DNA of 64,000 nucleotides from Streptoverticillium olivoreticuli subsp. olivoreticuli (GTDB lineage: Bacteria > Actinomycetota > Actinomycetes > Streptomycetales > Streptomycetaceae): the NCBI RefSeq assembly GCF_003391135.1, contig NZ_CP031455.1, positions 3,131,001-3,195,000 of the forward strand, given 5' to 3'. Of the stretch, positions 51,546 through 60,218 are shown piece after piece. The translations under genes were made by a program, and so were the position numbers. Below the pieces are notes generated by a model. That model worked only from the letters and a program-made list of their open reading frames with translations. It was not told the DNA's origin and did no database searches. The first letter of the stretch is position 1. The number at the start of each line of letters is the position of its first letter.

Positions 51546-53180
51546 GTGATCGAAAACGACCGGATATCGCGCCGCACCGCCGTCACGGCCGTCGCCGCCT
51601 CCGCCGCGCTGCTCCCCTTCGCCACGGGCCCCTCGGCCCACGCCGCGGCCGGCGGCCCCGCGTTCCTGCACGGTGTCGCCTCGGGCGACCCGCTCCCCGA
51701 CGGCATCCTGCTGTGGACGCGCGTCACCCCCACCCCGGACGCCGTCCCCGGCTCCGGGCGCGGGCCCGCCGTCGAGGTCGGCTGGGAGGTCGCCGAGGAC
51801 GCGTCGTTCGGCCGGGTCGTCGCCCGGGGCACCGCCACGGCCACGGCCGCGGGCGACCACACCGTCAAGGCCGATGTGCGCGGCCTGCGTCCGGCCACCA
51901 CCTACTGGTTCCGCTTCGGCGTGGGCGAGGTGCGCTCCCCCGCCGCCCGTACGCGCACGGCGCCCGCGCGCGACGCCGCCACCGAGGGCATCCGCTTCGG
52001 CGTGGTCTCCTGCGCCAACTGGGAGTCGGGCTGGTTCGCCGCGTACCGCCACCTCGCCGCGCGCCGCGACCTGGACGCGGTGCTGCACCTCGGCGACTAC
52101 ATCTACGAGTACAAGTCCGGCGAGTACCCGGCCGCGAAGTACGTCGTGCGCCCGCACGAGCCGGCCCACGAGATCGTCACGCTCGCCGACTACCGCACCC
52201 GGCACGGCCATTACAAGACCGACGCCGACCTCCAGGCGCTGCACCACGCGCACCCGATCGTCGCCATCTGGGACGACCACGAGTTCGCGAACGACGCCTG
52301 GTCGGGCGGCGCCGAGAACCACACGCCGGGCGCGGAGGGCGACTGGTCGGAGCGGATGGCCGCGGCGAAGCAGGCGTACTTCGAGTGGATGCCCGTACGC
52401 CCCTCGGTCGAGGGCACCACCTACCGGAAGCTGCGCTTCGGCAAGCTCGCCGATCTGCACCTGCTGGACCTGAGGTCCTTCCGCTCGCAGCAGGTCAAGG
52501 CGGGCAGCGGCAAGGTCGACGACCCGGAGCGCACGCTCACCGGCCGCGCCCAGCTCGACTGGCTCAAGGCGGGGCTGGCCTCCTCCGACACCACGTGGCG
52601 CCTCGTCGGCAACCCCGTGATGATGGCCCCCGTCGCCTTCGGCGCCCTGCCCGCGCACCTCCTGGAGCCGATCGCCAGGCTGCTGGGCCTGCCGACGGGC
52701 GGCATCGCCGTCAACACCGACCAGTGGGACGGCTATACGCACGACCGGCGCGAGCTCCTGGACCACCTCTCCGGCCACGCCGTCCGCAACACCGTCTTCC
52801 TGACCGGCGACATCCACATGGCATGGGCCAACGACGTGCCGAAGCAGGCCGCCACCTATCCCCTCTCCGCCTCCGTCGCCACCGAGTTCGTGGTGACCTC
52901 GGTGACCGCCGACAACCTCGACGAGACCCTGCACGTGCTGCCGCACACGGTCTCGCTGCCCGCGGCCGGAGCGATCAAGGCCGCCAACCGGCATGTGAAG
53001 TGGGTGGACATGGACTCGCACGGCTACGGCGTCCTCGACGTCACCGCCGAGCGGGCACAGATGGACTACTACGTCCTGTCCGACAAACGGAAGCGGGACA
53101 CGACGGCGTCCTGGGCCCGCTCGTACCGGACCCTGTCGGGAACCCAGCGGGTGGAGCGGGTGAAGGCGCCGGTGCGCTGA
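51546..53180 (+). CDS. phoD: Alkaline phosphatase D (PhoD), Tat-exported
   Basis: 544 residues. Tat signal [20 protein letters not shown], cleaved near AHAAAGG. An N-terminal fibronectin-like domain ([23 protein letters not shown]) precedes the metallophosphatase domain with metal ligands in [32 protein letters not shown] and [11 protein letters not shown] secreted Ca/Fe-dependent phosphodiesterase/phosphomonoesterase. TAAGGT (51532-51537) is eight bases from the GTG, so a leaderless transcript is possible. No clear PHO box repeat was found upstream. Confidence 0.95.
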   Translation: MIENDRISRRTAVTAVAASAALLPFATGPSAHAAAGGPAFLHGVASGDPLPDGILLWTRVTPTPDAVPGSGRGPAVEVGWEVAEDASFGRVVARGTATATAAGDHTVKADVRGLRPATTYWFRFGVGEVRSPAARTRTAPARDAATEGIRFGVVSCANWESGWFAAYRHLAARRDLDAVLHLGDYIYEYKSGEYPAAKYVVRPHEPAHEIVTLADYRTRHGHYKTDADLQALHHAHPIVAIWDDHEFANDAWSGGAENHTPGAEGDWSERMAAAKQAYFEWMPVRPSVEGTTYRKLRFGKLADLHLLDLRSFRSQQVKAGSGKVDDPERTLTGRAQLDWLKAGLASSDTTWRLVGNPVMMAPVAFGALPAHLLEPIARLLGLPTGGIAVNTDQWDGYTHDRRELLDHLSGHAVRNTVFLTGDIHMAWANDVPKQAATYPLSASVATEFVVTSVTADNLDETLHVLPHTVSLPAAGAIKAANRHVKWVDMDSHGYGVLDVTAERAQMDYYVLSDKRKRDTTASWARSYRTLSGTQRVERVKAPVR

Positions 53181-53199
53181 CGCGGGTCCGCTGCCGCCT

Positions 53200-53246
53200 G
53201 CGGCGGGAGCGGCCTGCGGCCGCGTCCTCAATCGCCGGACGGGCTG
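53200..53246 (+). repeat. 47-nt dispersed repeat copy 3
   Basis: Matches 56780-56826 at 45 of 47 positions. It contains the GGCCTGCGGCCGC palindrome and the GTCCTCAA..GCCGGACGGGCTG module. Confidence 0.8.
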
Positions 53247-53285
53247 GTTTTCGCGGACCGTAGCCAGCGAAATCAGCCCGTCCGG
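53235..53285. terminator. Terminator hairpin between phoD and the dienelactone-hydrolase-like gene
   Basis: CCGGACGGGCTG (53235-53246) pairs with 53274-53285, extended inside by GTTTTCGC/GCGAAAT. It derives from the dispersed repeat and serves two convergent genes. Confidence 0.75.
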
Positions 53286-53310
53286 TGTCTGAGAACAAGC
53301 GGCCCGCCGC

Positions 53311-53901
53311 CTAACCCTCCGCGACCTCCGCCAGGAACCCCAGCGCCACCCGCCAAGCGGAATCCGCAGCCTCCGCGTCGTAGTCCGCAAGCTCCGGATC
53401 CGTGAAGAGATGCCCCGCCCCCGCATAGCGGTGGACCTCCACCTCCGCCCCGGCCCGCCGCATCCGCAGGTACCACGCGTTCAGCCAGTCATGCGGCTCG
53501 AACGGATCCGGGTCCGCCACATGCAGCTGCACGGGCAGCTCGTCCACGGACGCGTCCTCGGCGAGATCGGACGTGCCGTGCAGGAGCAGCAGCCCCCGCG
53601 CCTTCTCGTCGCCCAGGGCCAGGTTCTGCGCGATCGACCCGCCGAGCGAGAACCCGGCGTAGACCAGTCCGCGGTCCGACAGGGGCGCCGCCGCCGTGAT
53701 GGCGCGCTTCAGCAGCTCCTCCTTGCCGATCTCGTCCTTGATCGCCATGCCCTCCTCGACGGTGTCCGCCGTCCGGCCGTCGTAGAGGTCCGGTACGTGC
53801 ACTTCGTGCCCGGCGGCGCGCAGTCGCTCCGCGGCGGCGTGCACGGCGGGCCGGAGGCCGTAGGCCGAATGAAAAAGGACAATCGTGGTAGAGGACGCCA
53901 C
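53311..53901 (-). CDS. Dienelactone hydrolase family protein
   Basis: 196-residue alpha/beta hydrolase. IVLFHSAYGLRPAVHAAAERL, nucleophile elbow VYAGFSLGGSIAQ, Asp in LHVADPDPFEP and His in YAGAGHLFTDPEL. The nucleophile is Ser in place of the Cys of classical dienelactone hydrolases, so the true substrate may be another ester. GTG 53901 follows AAGGAAGTGACTCCA. It is divergent from mscS, about 100 bp apart. Confidence 0.88.
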   Translation of the reverse strand: MASSTTIVLFHSAYGLRPAVHAAAERLRAAGHEVHVPDLYDGRTADTVEEGMAIKDEIGKEELLKRAITAAAPLSDRGLVYAGFSLGGSIAQNLALGDEKARGLLLLHGTSDLAEDASVDELPVQLHVADPDPFEPHDWLNAWYLRMRRAGAEVEVHRYAGAGHLFTDPELADYDAEAADSAWRVALGFLAEVAEG

Positions 53902-54004
53902 TGGAGTCACTTCCTTACAGGTGGATCGCGTGCCCCCATCGTGCCAGTTGCGGTCGGAGGGAAGCGCCCACCGGTGAGCCACGGCCCGGCCGGAAGGAGC
54001 TGAG

Positions 54005-55075
54005 GTGTCCATGGAGGGCGTACTGCGTCCGCTGTCCGTCATCGGCGGTGCACTGGTCGTCACCGTGATCGTGGGGTGGATCGCGGACCAGGTGCTGCGC
54101 CGGATCGACGCCCGCAGACCCGACACCCCGCTGTGGGGCCTGCTGCGCCGCGCCCGGTTCCCGTTCCGGCTGGTGCTGTGCGCGGCCCTGCTGCGTGCCA
54201 GTTACCCCGCGGCCGGTCTCACGGAGTGGCATCGGAAGGCGGTCGGCCAGGTGCTGAGCCTGGTGCTGATCGGGGCGTGCGCCTGGCTGGTGGTGCGGCT
54301 GGCGGTGGCCGTCGTCGAGGCCATGTACGCGCGCTACGCCGCCGGGGCGCCCGACCCGGCCCGGGTGCGCAGGGTGCGTACGCAGGTGACGCTGATCCAG
54401 CGGATCGTCACCGCGGCCGTCTGTGTGGTGGCGGTGGCGGCGATGCTGCTGACCTTCCCCGACATGAAGACGGTGGGGACCTCGATGCTGGCCTCGGCCG
54501 GTCTGATCGGCATCGTCGCCGGTGTGGCCGCCCAGTCGACGCTGGGGAATCTCTTCGCGGGGCTCCAGATCGCCTTCGGCGACGTGGTGCGCATCGGCGA
54601 CACGGTCGTGGTCGGCGGCGAGTGGGGCAAGGTCGAGGAGATCACGCTCACCTATCTGGTGGTGACCACCTGGGACGAGCGGCGCATCACGATGCCGGTG
54701 TCGTACTTCACGGGCAGGCCGTTCGAGAACTGGTCGCGCAACAACCCCCGGATGACCGGCACGGTCTTCCTCCACCTCGACCACTCGGCCCCCATCGACC
54801 TCATGCGCGAGCATCTGCACCAGGTGCTCAAGGCGTCCCTGGAGTGGGACGAGCGGAACTGGAGCCTGGTGGTCACCGACACCACGCCGACCACGATCCA
54901 GGTGCGGGCGCTGGTGACCGCGAAGGACGCCGACGACATATGGGCCCTGCGCTGTGTGGTGCGGGAGCAGCTGATCGCGTGGCTGCGGCGGGAGCACCCG
55001 TACGCGCTGCCGCGGGTGAACACCGCGCCCGCGCCGGGCGTGACGGACGCGCCGGAGGGCCCCGGGGCGTCCTGA
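54005..55075 (+). CDS. mscS: Small-conductance mechanosensitive channel (MscS family)
   Basis: 356 residues. Four helices with the pore-lining TM3 SAGLIGIVAGVAAQSTLGNLFAGLQIAF, then the beta domain GDVVRIGDTVVVGGEWGKVEEITLTYLVVTTWDERRITMPVSYF and a C-terminal alpha/beta domain. Opens on membrane tension to release solutes. GTG 54005 follows GGAAGGAGCTGAG. Its 3' end is only 3 bp from that of the convergent antiporter gene. Confidence 0.93.
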   Translation: MSMEGVLRPLSVIGGALVVTVIVGWIADQVLRRIDARRPDTPLWGLLRRARFPFRLVLCAALLRASYPAAGLTEWHRKAVGQVLSLVLIGACAWLVVRLAVAVVEAMYARYAAGAPDPARVRRVRTQVTLIQRIVTAAVCVVAVAAMLLTFPDMKTVGTSMLASAGLIGIVAGVAAQSTLGNLFAGLQIAFGDVVRIGDTVVVGGEWGKVEEITLTYLVVTTWDERRITMPVSYFTGRPFENWSRNNPRMTGTVFLHLDHSAPIDLMREHLHQVLKASLEWDERNWSLVVTDTTPTTIQVRALVTAKDADDIWALRCVVREQLIAWLRREHPYALPRVNTAPAPGVTDAPEGPGAS

Positions 55076-55078
55076 CCG

Positions 55079-56671
55079 TCAGCCGCCGCGCAGGCTCCGT
55101 ACGTCCAGGTGGCGCAGCACCCGGTCGACCACCTCGGGGTCGGCGCCGGGTTCGCTGCGGGCGCCGAGCACCTCGTGGCGGGCCGCGGAGAGCATCTCGC
55201 TCTGGATGCGCTGGACGGTGCGGATCCGTTCGACGCGCTGGGCGTGGGCCTCGCGCCGTTCCTCGTCCAGCATGTCGGGGCTGATGCGGGCACCGACGTC
55301 GTACGCGCGCCGCTTGAGCTGCTCCACGAGGTCGTCGGGGAGCTCCTCGTCCTGCTCGATCTCCAGGAGCCGGAGTTTGGCGGCCTTGGCGGCGCGGATG
55401 GCGAGCCGGCGGGCGAATTCCCGCTCGGCGTCGGCGTCGGACTGCACGCCGAGGATCCGGACCAGGCGGGGCAGGGTCAGGCCCTGGACGACGAGGGTGG
55501 CCATGATGACGGCGAAGGCGATGAAGAGGATCTCGTCGCGGGCGGGGAAGGGCGAACCGTCGTCCATGTGGAGGGGGATCGCGAGGGCCAGGGCGACGGA
55601 CGCGACCCCGCGCATCCCCGACCACCACATGATCACGGTCTCGCGCCAGCTCAAGGGGATGTCCTCGTCGATGTCCCGGCGGCTGTGCAGCTTCTTCGCC
55701 AGCCAGGCGGCGGGCAGCAGCCACAGCAGCCGGACGCCCACGACGACCCCGATGACGGCGGCGCTGATCGTCAGCATCTCGCCCCAGCGGCCGCCGCCGG
55801 TGCCGAAGACATGGTGGAGTTCGAGGCCGATGAGGCCGAAGGCGACGCCGGTGACGAGGGTGTCGACGACCTCCCAGAAGGTGTGCCCGGCGAGCCGCCC
55901 GAGGACGTCGTCGGCGTCCATGGCGTACTCCGCGAGGAAGAGCGCGGTGGTGAGCACCGCGAGCACCCCGGAGCCCATGAACTCCTCCGCCAGGACGTAC
56001 GAGACGAAGGGGACCAGCAGCGTCAGGCCGATCTGGAGCGTGGCGTCGCCGAGGATGTCCATCAGCCGCTTGGCGGCCCAGCCGAGCGCGAGCCCGACGG
56101 CCACGGCCACCACGGCGGACAGCACCAGTTCCCCGAAGGCCTTCGGCAGGGAGAAGCTGCCGCTCACGGCCGCGGCGATGGCCACGTGGTAGAGCACGAT
56201 GGCGGTGACGTCGTTGAAGAGGCCCTCGCCCTCCAGGATCGACACCAGGCGGCGCGGCAGCCCGAGCGAGCCCGCGACGGCGGTGGCGGCGACCGGGTCG
56301 GGCGGGGCGACGAGCGCGCCGAGCGCGACGGCCGCGGCCACGGAGATGCCGGGCACGACGGCGTTGGCCACGACGGCGACGGCCGCGGTGGTCACGAAGA
56401 CGAGCGCGACCGCGAGCAGCAGGATCGGCCGCAGGTTGGCGGTGAACTGACGCCAGGAGGTGCGCTGCACCGAGGCGTAGAGCAGGGGCGGCAGCAACAG
56501 CGGAAGAATAAATTCCGGCGGTACGTCCACATTGGGGACGAAGGGCAGCAGGGCGAGGACGATTCCGCCCAGCGTCATCAGCACCGGCGACGGCAGCCCC
56601 AGCCGATCCGCGAACGGCACCATGACGACGGCGCCGATGAGCAGGACGAACAGCAGGGCGAGCTGATCCAC
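55079..56671 (-). CDS. Na+/H+ antiporter, CPA1 (NhaP-like)
   Basis: 530 residues with about twelve helices. The signature ALVAPPDPVAATAV followed by ILEGEGLFNDVTAIVLYHVA carries the ion-binding Asp, and WWSGMRGVASVALALAIPL is the second half-channel. A C-terminal cytosolic tail of about 120 charged residues is present. Exchanges Na+ (or K+) for protons. No terminator separates it from convergent mscS, so the two transcripts must overlap. Confidence 0.93.
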   Translation of the reverse strand: MDQLALLFVLLIGAVVMVPFADRLGLPSPVLMTLGGIVLALLPFVPNVDVPPEFILPLLLPPLLYASVQRTSWRQFTANLRPILLLAVALVFVTTAAVAVVANAVVPGISVAAAVALGALVAPPDPVAATAVAGSLGLPRRLVSILEGEGLFNDVTAIVLYHVAIAAAVSGSFSLPKAFGELVLSAVVAVAVGLALGWAAKRLMDILGDATLQIGLTLLVPFVSYVLAEEFMGSGVLAVLTTALFLAEYAMDADDVLGRLAGHTFWEVVDTLVTGVAFGLIGLELHHVFGTGGGRWGEMLTISAAVIGVVVGVRLLWLLPAAWLAKKLHSRRDIDEDIPLSWRETVIMWWSGMRGVASVALALAIPLHMDDGSPFPARDEILFIAFAVIMATLVVQGLTLPRLVRILGVQSDADAEREFARRLAIRAAKAAKLRLLEIEQDEELPDDLVEQLKRRAYDVGARISPDMLDEERREAHAQRVERIRTVQRIQSEMLSAARHEVLGARSEPGADPEVVDRVLRHLDVRSLRGG

Positions 56672-56748
56672 GGTTGCCCTCCGGGCGGGCGAGCCGACAC
56701 TTCGATCAAGCCAAGCGTGTCATGCGGGGCGTGGTGCGGCACCGTTGC

Positions 56749-56890
56749 CTCCCCCAGCTACCGCTGGGAGGTGCCCCCAGCGGCGGGAGCGGCCTGCGGC
56801 CGCGTCCTCAAATGCCGGACGGGCTGAATTCAGCCCGTCCGGCATTTGAGGACAGTGCGCGAAGCGTGCTTCGGGGCGGGGCTGGGGAAC
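56749..56890. repeat. Composite palindromic element (dispersed repeat copy 4)
   Basis: Contains, in inverted order relative to 20073-20208, an exact copy of 20178-20208 (56749-56779) and of 20073-20090 (56873-56890), plus the 47-nt repeat shared with 53200-53246. Confidence 0.82.
56804..56853. terminator. Perfect 50-nt palindrome
   Basis: Two 25-nt arms are exactly complementary with no spacer, centred on GAATTC at 56828/56829. It follows the GNAT gene's stop and lies ahead of the antiporter promoter region. Likely a terminator or cruciform-forming element. Confidence 0.75.
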
Positions 56891-56923
56891 AAGCCCGCCG
56901 CAGGCGCCCCGGTCACCGTGCTG

Positions 56924-57406
56924 TCAGAGCGCCTTCGTCATCGCCCGGTGCGGAATCCCGCTGCCCTCGTCGAACTCCGGGCCGTGCGCCGCATACCCCA
57001 GCCGCTCGTAGAAGCCGAGCGCATGCGTCTGCGCCTCCAGATACACCCGGGTCAGCCCCAGCTGCCGGGCCTCCTCCTCCACGGCCCGGACGAGGATCGC
57101 CCCCAGCCCCGTGCCGCGCGCCGCACGGCCGACCGCGAGCCGGCCGAGGACGGCCGTGGCGTCGTCGGTCACACCCGCGTGGCCGTACTTCTTCCGGGCG
57201 GGCGCGCCGTGCAGGAAGCGGACCGTGCCGACGGGCCCGGCCGGGCCGGAGGCCAGGAAGTGGACGGCGTGCGCGTCGTACGCGTCCATCTCCTCGGCCT
57301 CCGGGACGCCCTGCTCGGCCACGAAGACCTCACGGCGCACCGCGTGGCAGCCGCCCAGGTCGTCGGGGGCGACGACGCGGACGGTCACGGGCGCCGCCGC
57401 GCTCAT
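56924..57406 (-). CDS. GNAT-family N-acetyltransferase
   Basis: 160 residues. [21 protein letters not shown] is the N-terminal helix region, [28 protein letters not shown] carries the acetyl-CoA pyrophosphate loop (R/QxxGxG/A), and [33 protein letters not shown] ends it. Resembles ElaA/YjcF-type acetyltransferases. ATG 57406 overlaps the rluD stop by 4 nt. Confidence 0.92.
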   Translation of the reverse strand: MSAAAPVTVRVVAPDDLGGCHAVRREVFVAEQGVPEAEEMDAYDAHAVHFLASGPAGPVGTVRFLHGAPARKKYGHAGVTDDATAVLGRLAVGRAARGTGLGAILVRAVEEEARQLGLTRVYLEAQTHALGFYERLGYAAHGPEFDEGSGIPHRAMTKAL

Positions 57407-58344
57407 GAGCTCTCGGCCCGGATGATCTCCAGGGCGTGCCGCAGGTCCTCCGGATACTCGCTCTCGAACTCCACCCAGCGCCCGTCCTCGGGGTGCTCGA
57501 AGCCCAGCCGGACGGCGTGCAGCCACTGGCGGGTGAGCTTGAGCCGCTTGGCGAGCGTCGGGTCGGCGCCGTAGGTGAGGTCGCCCACGCAGGGGTGCCG
57601 GTGCGCGGCCATGTGCACGCGGATCTGGTGCGTGCGCCCGGTCTCGAGCTTGACGTCGAGGAGGCTGGCGGCGCGGAACGCCTCGATGAGGTCGTAGTGC
57701 GTCACGGACGGCTTGCCGTCGGCGGTGACCGCCCACTTGTAGTCGTGGTTGGGGTGGCGGCCGATGGGGGCGTCGATGGTGCCGCTCATCGGGTCCGGGT
57801 GGCCCTGGACCAGCGTGTGGTAGCGCTTGTCGACCGTGCGCTCGCGGAACTGCTGCTTGAGCAGGGTGTAGGCGCGCTCGGACTTGGCGACGACCATCAG
57901 GCCGGAGGTGCCGACGTCCAGGCGGTGCACGATGCCCTGGCGCTCGGCCGCGCCCGAGGTGGAGATGCGGTAGCCCGCGGCGGCGAGGCCGCCGATGACG
58001 GTGGGGCCGGTCCAGCCGGGGCTGGGGTGCGCGGCCACGCCGACGGGCTTGACGATCACCACGATGTCGTCGTCGTCATGGATGATCTCCATGCCCTCGA
58101 CGGGCTCGGCGACGATCTGCACGGGCGCGGGGGCGGCCGGCATCTCGACCTCCAGCCAGGCCCCGCCGGTCACCCGGTCGGACTTCCCGGCCTCGGCCCC
58201 GTCGAGCTGGACCTTGCCCGCGGCCGCCAGCTCGGCCGCCTTGGTGCGGGAGAAGCCGAACATACGGGCGATGGCGGCGTCGACGCGCTCGCCTTCGAGG
58301 CCATCGGGTACGGGCAGGGCGCGGATCTCGGGAATGGTGCTCAC
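57403..58344 (-). CDS. rluD: 23S rRNA pseudouridine synthase, RluA family
   Basis: 313 residues: N-terminal S4 RNA-binding domain ([30 protein letters not shown]) and catalytic domain with [18 protein letters not shown] containing the catalytic Asp. [24 protein letters not shown] is the second family block. It is probably RluD-like (helix 69) by position next to lspA; the exact target is inferred. It lies 70 bp downstream of lspA. Confidence 0.94.
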   Translation of the reverse strand: MSTIPEIRALPVPDGLEGERVDAAIARMFGFSRTKAAELAAAGKVQLDGAEAGKSDRVTGGAWLEVEMPAAPAPVQIVAEPVEGMEIIHDDDDIVVIVKPVGVAAHPSPGWTGPTVIGGLAAAGYRISTSGAAERQGIVHRLDVGTSGLMVVAKSERAYTLLKQQFRERTVDKRYHTLVQGHPDPMSGTIDAPIGRHPNHDYKWAVTADGKPSVTHYDLIEAFRAASLLDVKLETGRTHQIRVHMAAHRHPCVGDLTYGADPTLAKRLKLTRQWLHAVRLGFEHPEDGRWVEFESEYPEDLRHALEIIRAESS

Positions 58345-58414
58345 CCGTCGAGTATGACGGACGGGTCCGACAGGCCCGCACGGCAGCGTCCGTGCGGACC
58401 CCGGCGGAGCGCCC

Positions 58415-58972
58415 TCAGTCGTTGTGGACCGTGCCGTCCGGGTCCAGGCCGCGGAAGGAGAGGATCACGATCAGGAAGCCGCCGCAGACGATCGCGGAGT
58501 CCGCGAGGTTGAAGACCGCGAAGTGCGCGGGGGCGATGAAGTCCACCACGCCGCCCTCGAAGCCGCCGGGCGAGCGGAAGAGCCGGTCGGTGAGGTTGCC
58601 GAGCGCGCCGCCGAGCAGCAGGCCGAGCGCGATCGCCCAGGGCAGGCTGTAGAGCTTGCGGGCGATCCGGGCGATGACCACGATCACGGCGGACGCGATG
58701 ACCGTGAAGACGATCGTCATGGCCTCACCGATGCCGAAGGCCGCGCCGCGGTTGCGGATCACCTCGAACTGCAGCCAGGTGCCGAAGACCTCGATCGCGT
58801 CGTGGTGCTCCAGCTTGGCGACCACGAGCAGCTTGCTGCCCAGATCGAGGAGGTAGGCGAAGGCGGCCACCACGAGGAGGGCCCCGATGCGCCGCCCGCC
58901 CTTGACTCCGCCGGGCGCGTCGGCCGCCGCCCCGCTTCCGGGCGTGCCGGTGGTCTGTTCCGCCTCTGTCAC
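58415..58972 (-). CDS. lspA: Signal peptidase II (lipoprotein)
   Basis: 185 residues, four helices. [22 protein letters not shown] and [20 protein letters not shown] hold the two catalytic Asp residues. An N-terminal extension of about 30 residues ([13 protein letters not shown]) is typical of Streptomyces. It cleaves prolipoproteins after Lgt action. GTG 58972 follows AAGGACTCAC. Confidence 0.97.
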   Translation of the reverse strand: MTEAEQTTGTPGSGAAADAPGGVKGGRRIGALLVVAAFAYLLDLGSKLLVVAKLEHHDAIEVFGTWLQFEVIRNRGAAFGIGEAMTIVFTVIASAVIVVIARIARKLYSLPWAIALGLLLGGALGNLTDRLFRSPGGFEGGVVDFIAPAHFAVFNLADSAIVCGGFLIVILSFRGLDPDGTVHND

Positions 58973-59061
58973 GTGAGTCCTTCGACGTCGTCCCGCGCTC
59001 GATGGGGTTGTCAGGGCCACCCTGACTGAGGACGAGGGTACGGCACGCGCGCGGGCGCGGG

Positions 59062-59745
59062 TCAGCGGCGTTCCTGGCGCTGCTTGCACTCCACACACAG
59101 GGTGGCCCGGGGAAACGCCTGCATGCGGGCCTTGCCGATGGGCTTGCCGCAGTTGTCGCAGAGCCCGTACGTACCGGCGTCGAGCCGCTCCAGGGCGTGC
59201 TCGGTCTGCAGCAGCATCTCCTGGGCGTTGGCGGCCAGGGCCAGCTCGTGCTCACGGGTGATGTTCTTGGTGCCGGTGTCCGCCTGGTCGTCGCCGGCGC
59301 CGTCGCCCGAGTCGCGCATCAGCCCGCTGATCGCCTCCTCGGAGGCGGCGATCTCGGCCCGCAGCCGCAGCACCTCGCTCTGCAGCTCCGAGCGCGCCTC
59401 CGCGACCTCCGCGGGCGACCAGGGCTCCTCCCCGGGCCGTACGGCGAGCTCTCCGGGGGCGGGCGGCGCGGCGGGTTTCCGCGCGGGCGCGGCCTTGGCG
59501 GTCTTCTTGGCGGCTGCGGCCGCCGCCGGAGCGGTGGCCTTCTTGGCGGGTGCCGTCTTCTTGGCCACCGCCTTCGCGGGCGCGGCCTTCTTCGCCACCA
59601 CGGCCTTCTTCGCCGTGGTCTTCCTGGGCGCCGTCTTCTTCGCCGATGCCGTCTTCCCGGCCGGCGCGGCCTTCTCCGCGGGCGCGGTCCCCGCCGCCTT
59701 CGCCGGGGCGGCCTTCTTCGCTGGAGCGGTCTTCTTCGCCACCAT
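59062..59745 (-). CDS. DksA/TraR-type zinc-finger protein with Lys/Ala-rich histone-like N-terminus
   Basis: 227 residues. Residues 1-95 are repeats of the PAKKA/AKKTAPA kind, like the tails of histone H1 or actinobacterial HU. A coiled-coil stretch follows ([29 protein letters not shown]) and then the zinc finger [27 protein letters not shown]. DksA-like proteins insert the coiled coil into the RNA polymerase secondary channel; the tail would add DNA binding. ATG 59745 follows GAAGGGG. Divergent from ileS. Confidence 0.88.
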   Translation of the reverse strand: MVAKKTAPAKKAAPAKAAGTAPAEKAAPAGKTASAKKTAPRKTTAKKAVVAKKAAPAKAVAKKTAPAKKATAPAAAAAAKKTAKAAPARKPAAPPAPGELAVRPGEEPWSPAEVAEARSELQSEVLRLRAEIAASEEAISGLMRDSGDGAGDDQADTGTKNITREHELALAANAQEMLLQTEHALERLDAGTYGLCDNCGKPIGKARMQAFPRATLCVECKQRQERR

Positions 59746-59926
59746 GGCCGCGACCCCTTCACATTTTATGATCTAGCGCGCGAATCGTGCCGGAACGATA
59801 AGTCTCCATCGGGCACGCGGCAACGGGGCACGCCGGTCTCCACCGTTGTGCCCCGCCCCCGGCCCTGTAATCAGCGCCCGCACGGCCCCCGCCGATATCC
59901 GGTGGGCCGTTGTCGTCGCGGGCCCG

Positions 59927-59932
59927 TACACT
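59927..59932 (+). promoter_or_regulatory. ileS: Possible -10 of the ileS T-box leader
   Basis: TACACT just ahead of the T-box leader. No convincing -35 is seen at the right distance. Confidence 0.35.
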
Positions 59933-59938
59933 GGGCGC

Positions 59939-60210
59939 AGCGAGAGGCGTGGAAGGGACGAGTAGCGCCGCACGCAGCCAGGAGCGACTCGGGGACGGTG
60001 GGAGCCCGGGGGCGTGCGCGGTGTGAAGATCAGCCCTGAGCCGCCGGAAGAACGCCCCGGGTCCGCCCGGCAGGTCAGTAGAACCGGCATCGCGGCCCAA
60101 TGAGGGGGCCACGGGCGCGAGCCCGCGGCCAAGGAGGGTGGTACCGCGGGAGCACCGTGCAACGGCTCTCGTCCCTCCGACGGACAGCGCAATGACGTCC
60201 CGCCGGAGGA
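59939..60210 (+). promoter_or_regulatory. T-box riboswitch leader of ileS, translational type
   Basis: The T-box sequence AAGGAGGGTGGTACCGCGGG (60132-60151) is diagnostic. An ATC triplet at 60029-60031 is a plausible isoleucine specifier codon. Downstream, CCTCCG (60175-60180) can pair with CGGAGG (60204-60209), the ileS ribosome site, so uncharged tRNA(Ile) would free translation instead of stopping a terminator. This matches actinobacterial ileS T-boxes. It fills most of the 59746-60218 gap. Confidence 0.9.
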
Positions 60211-60218
60211 AGCACCCG

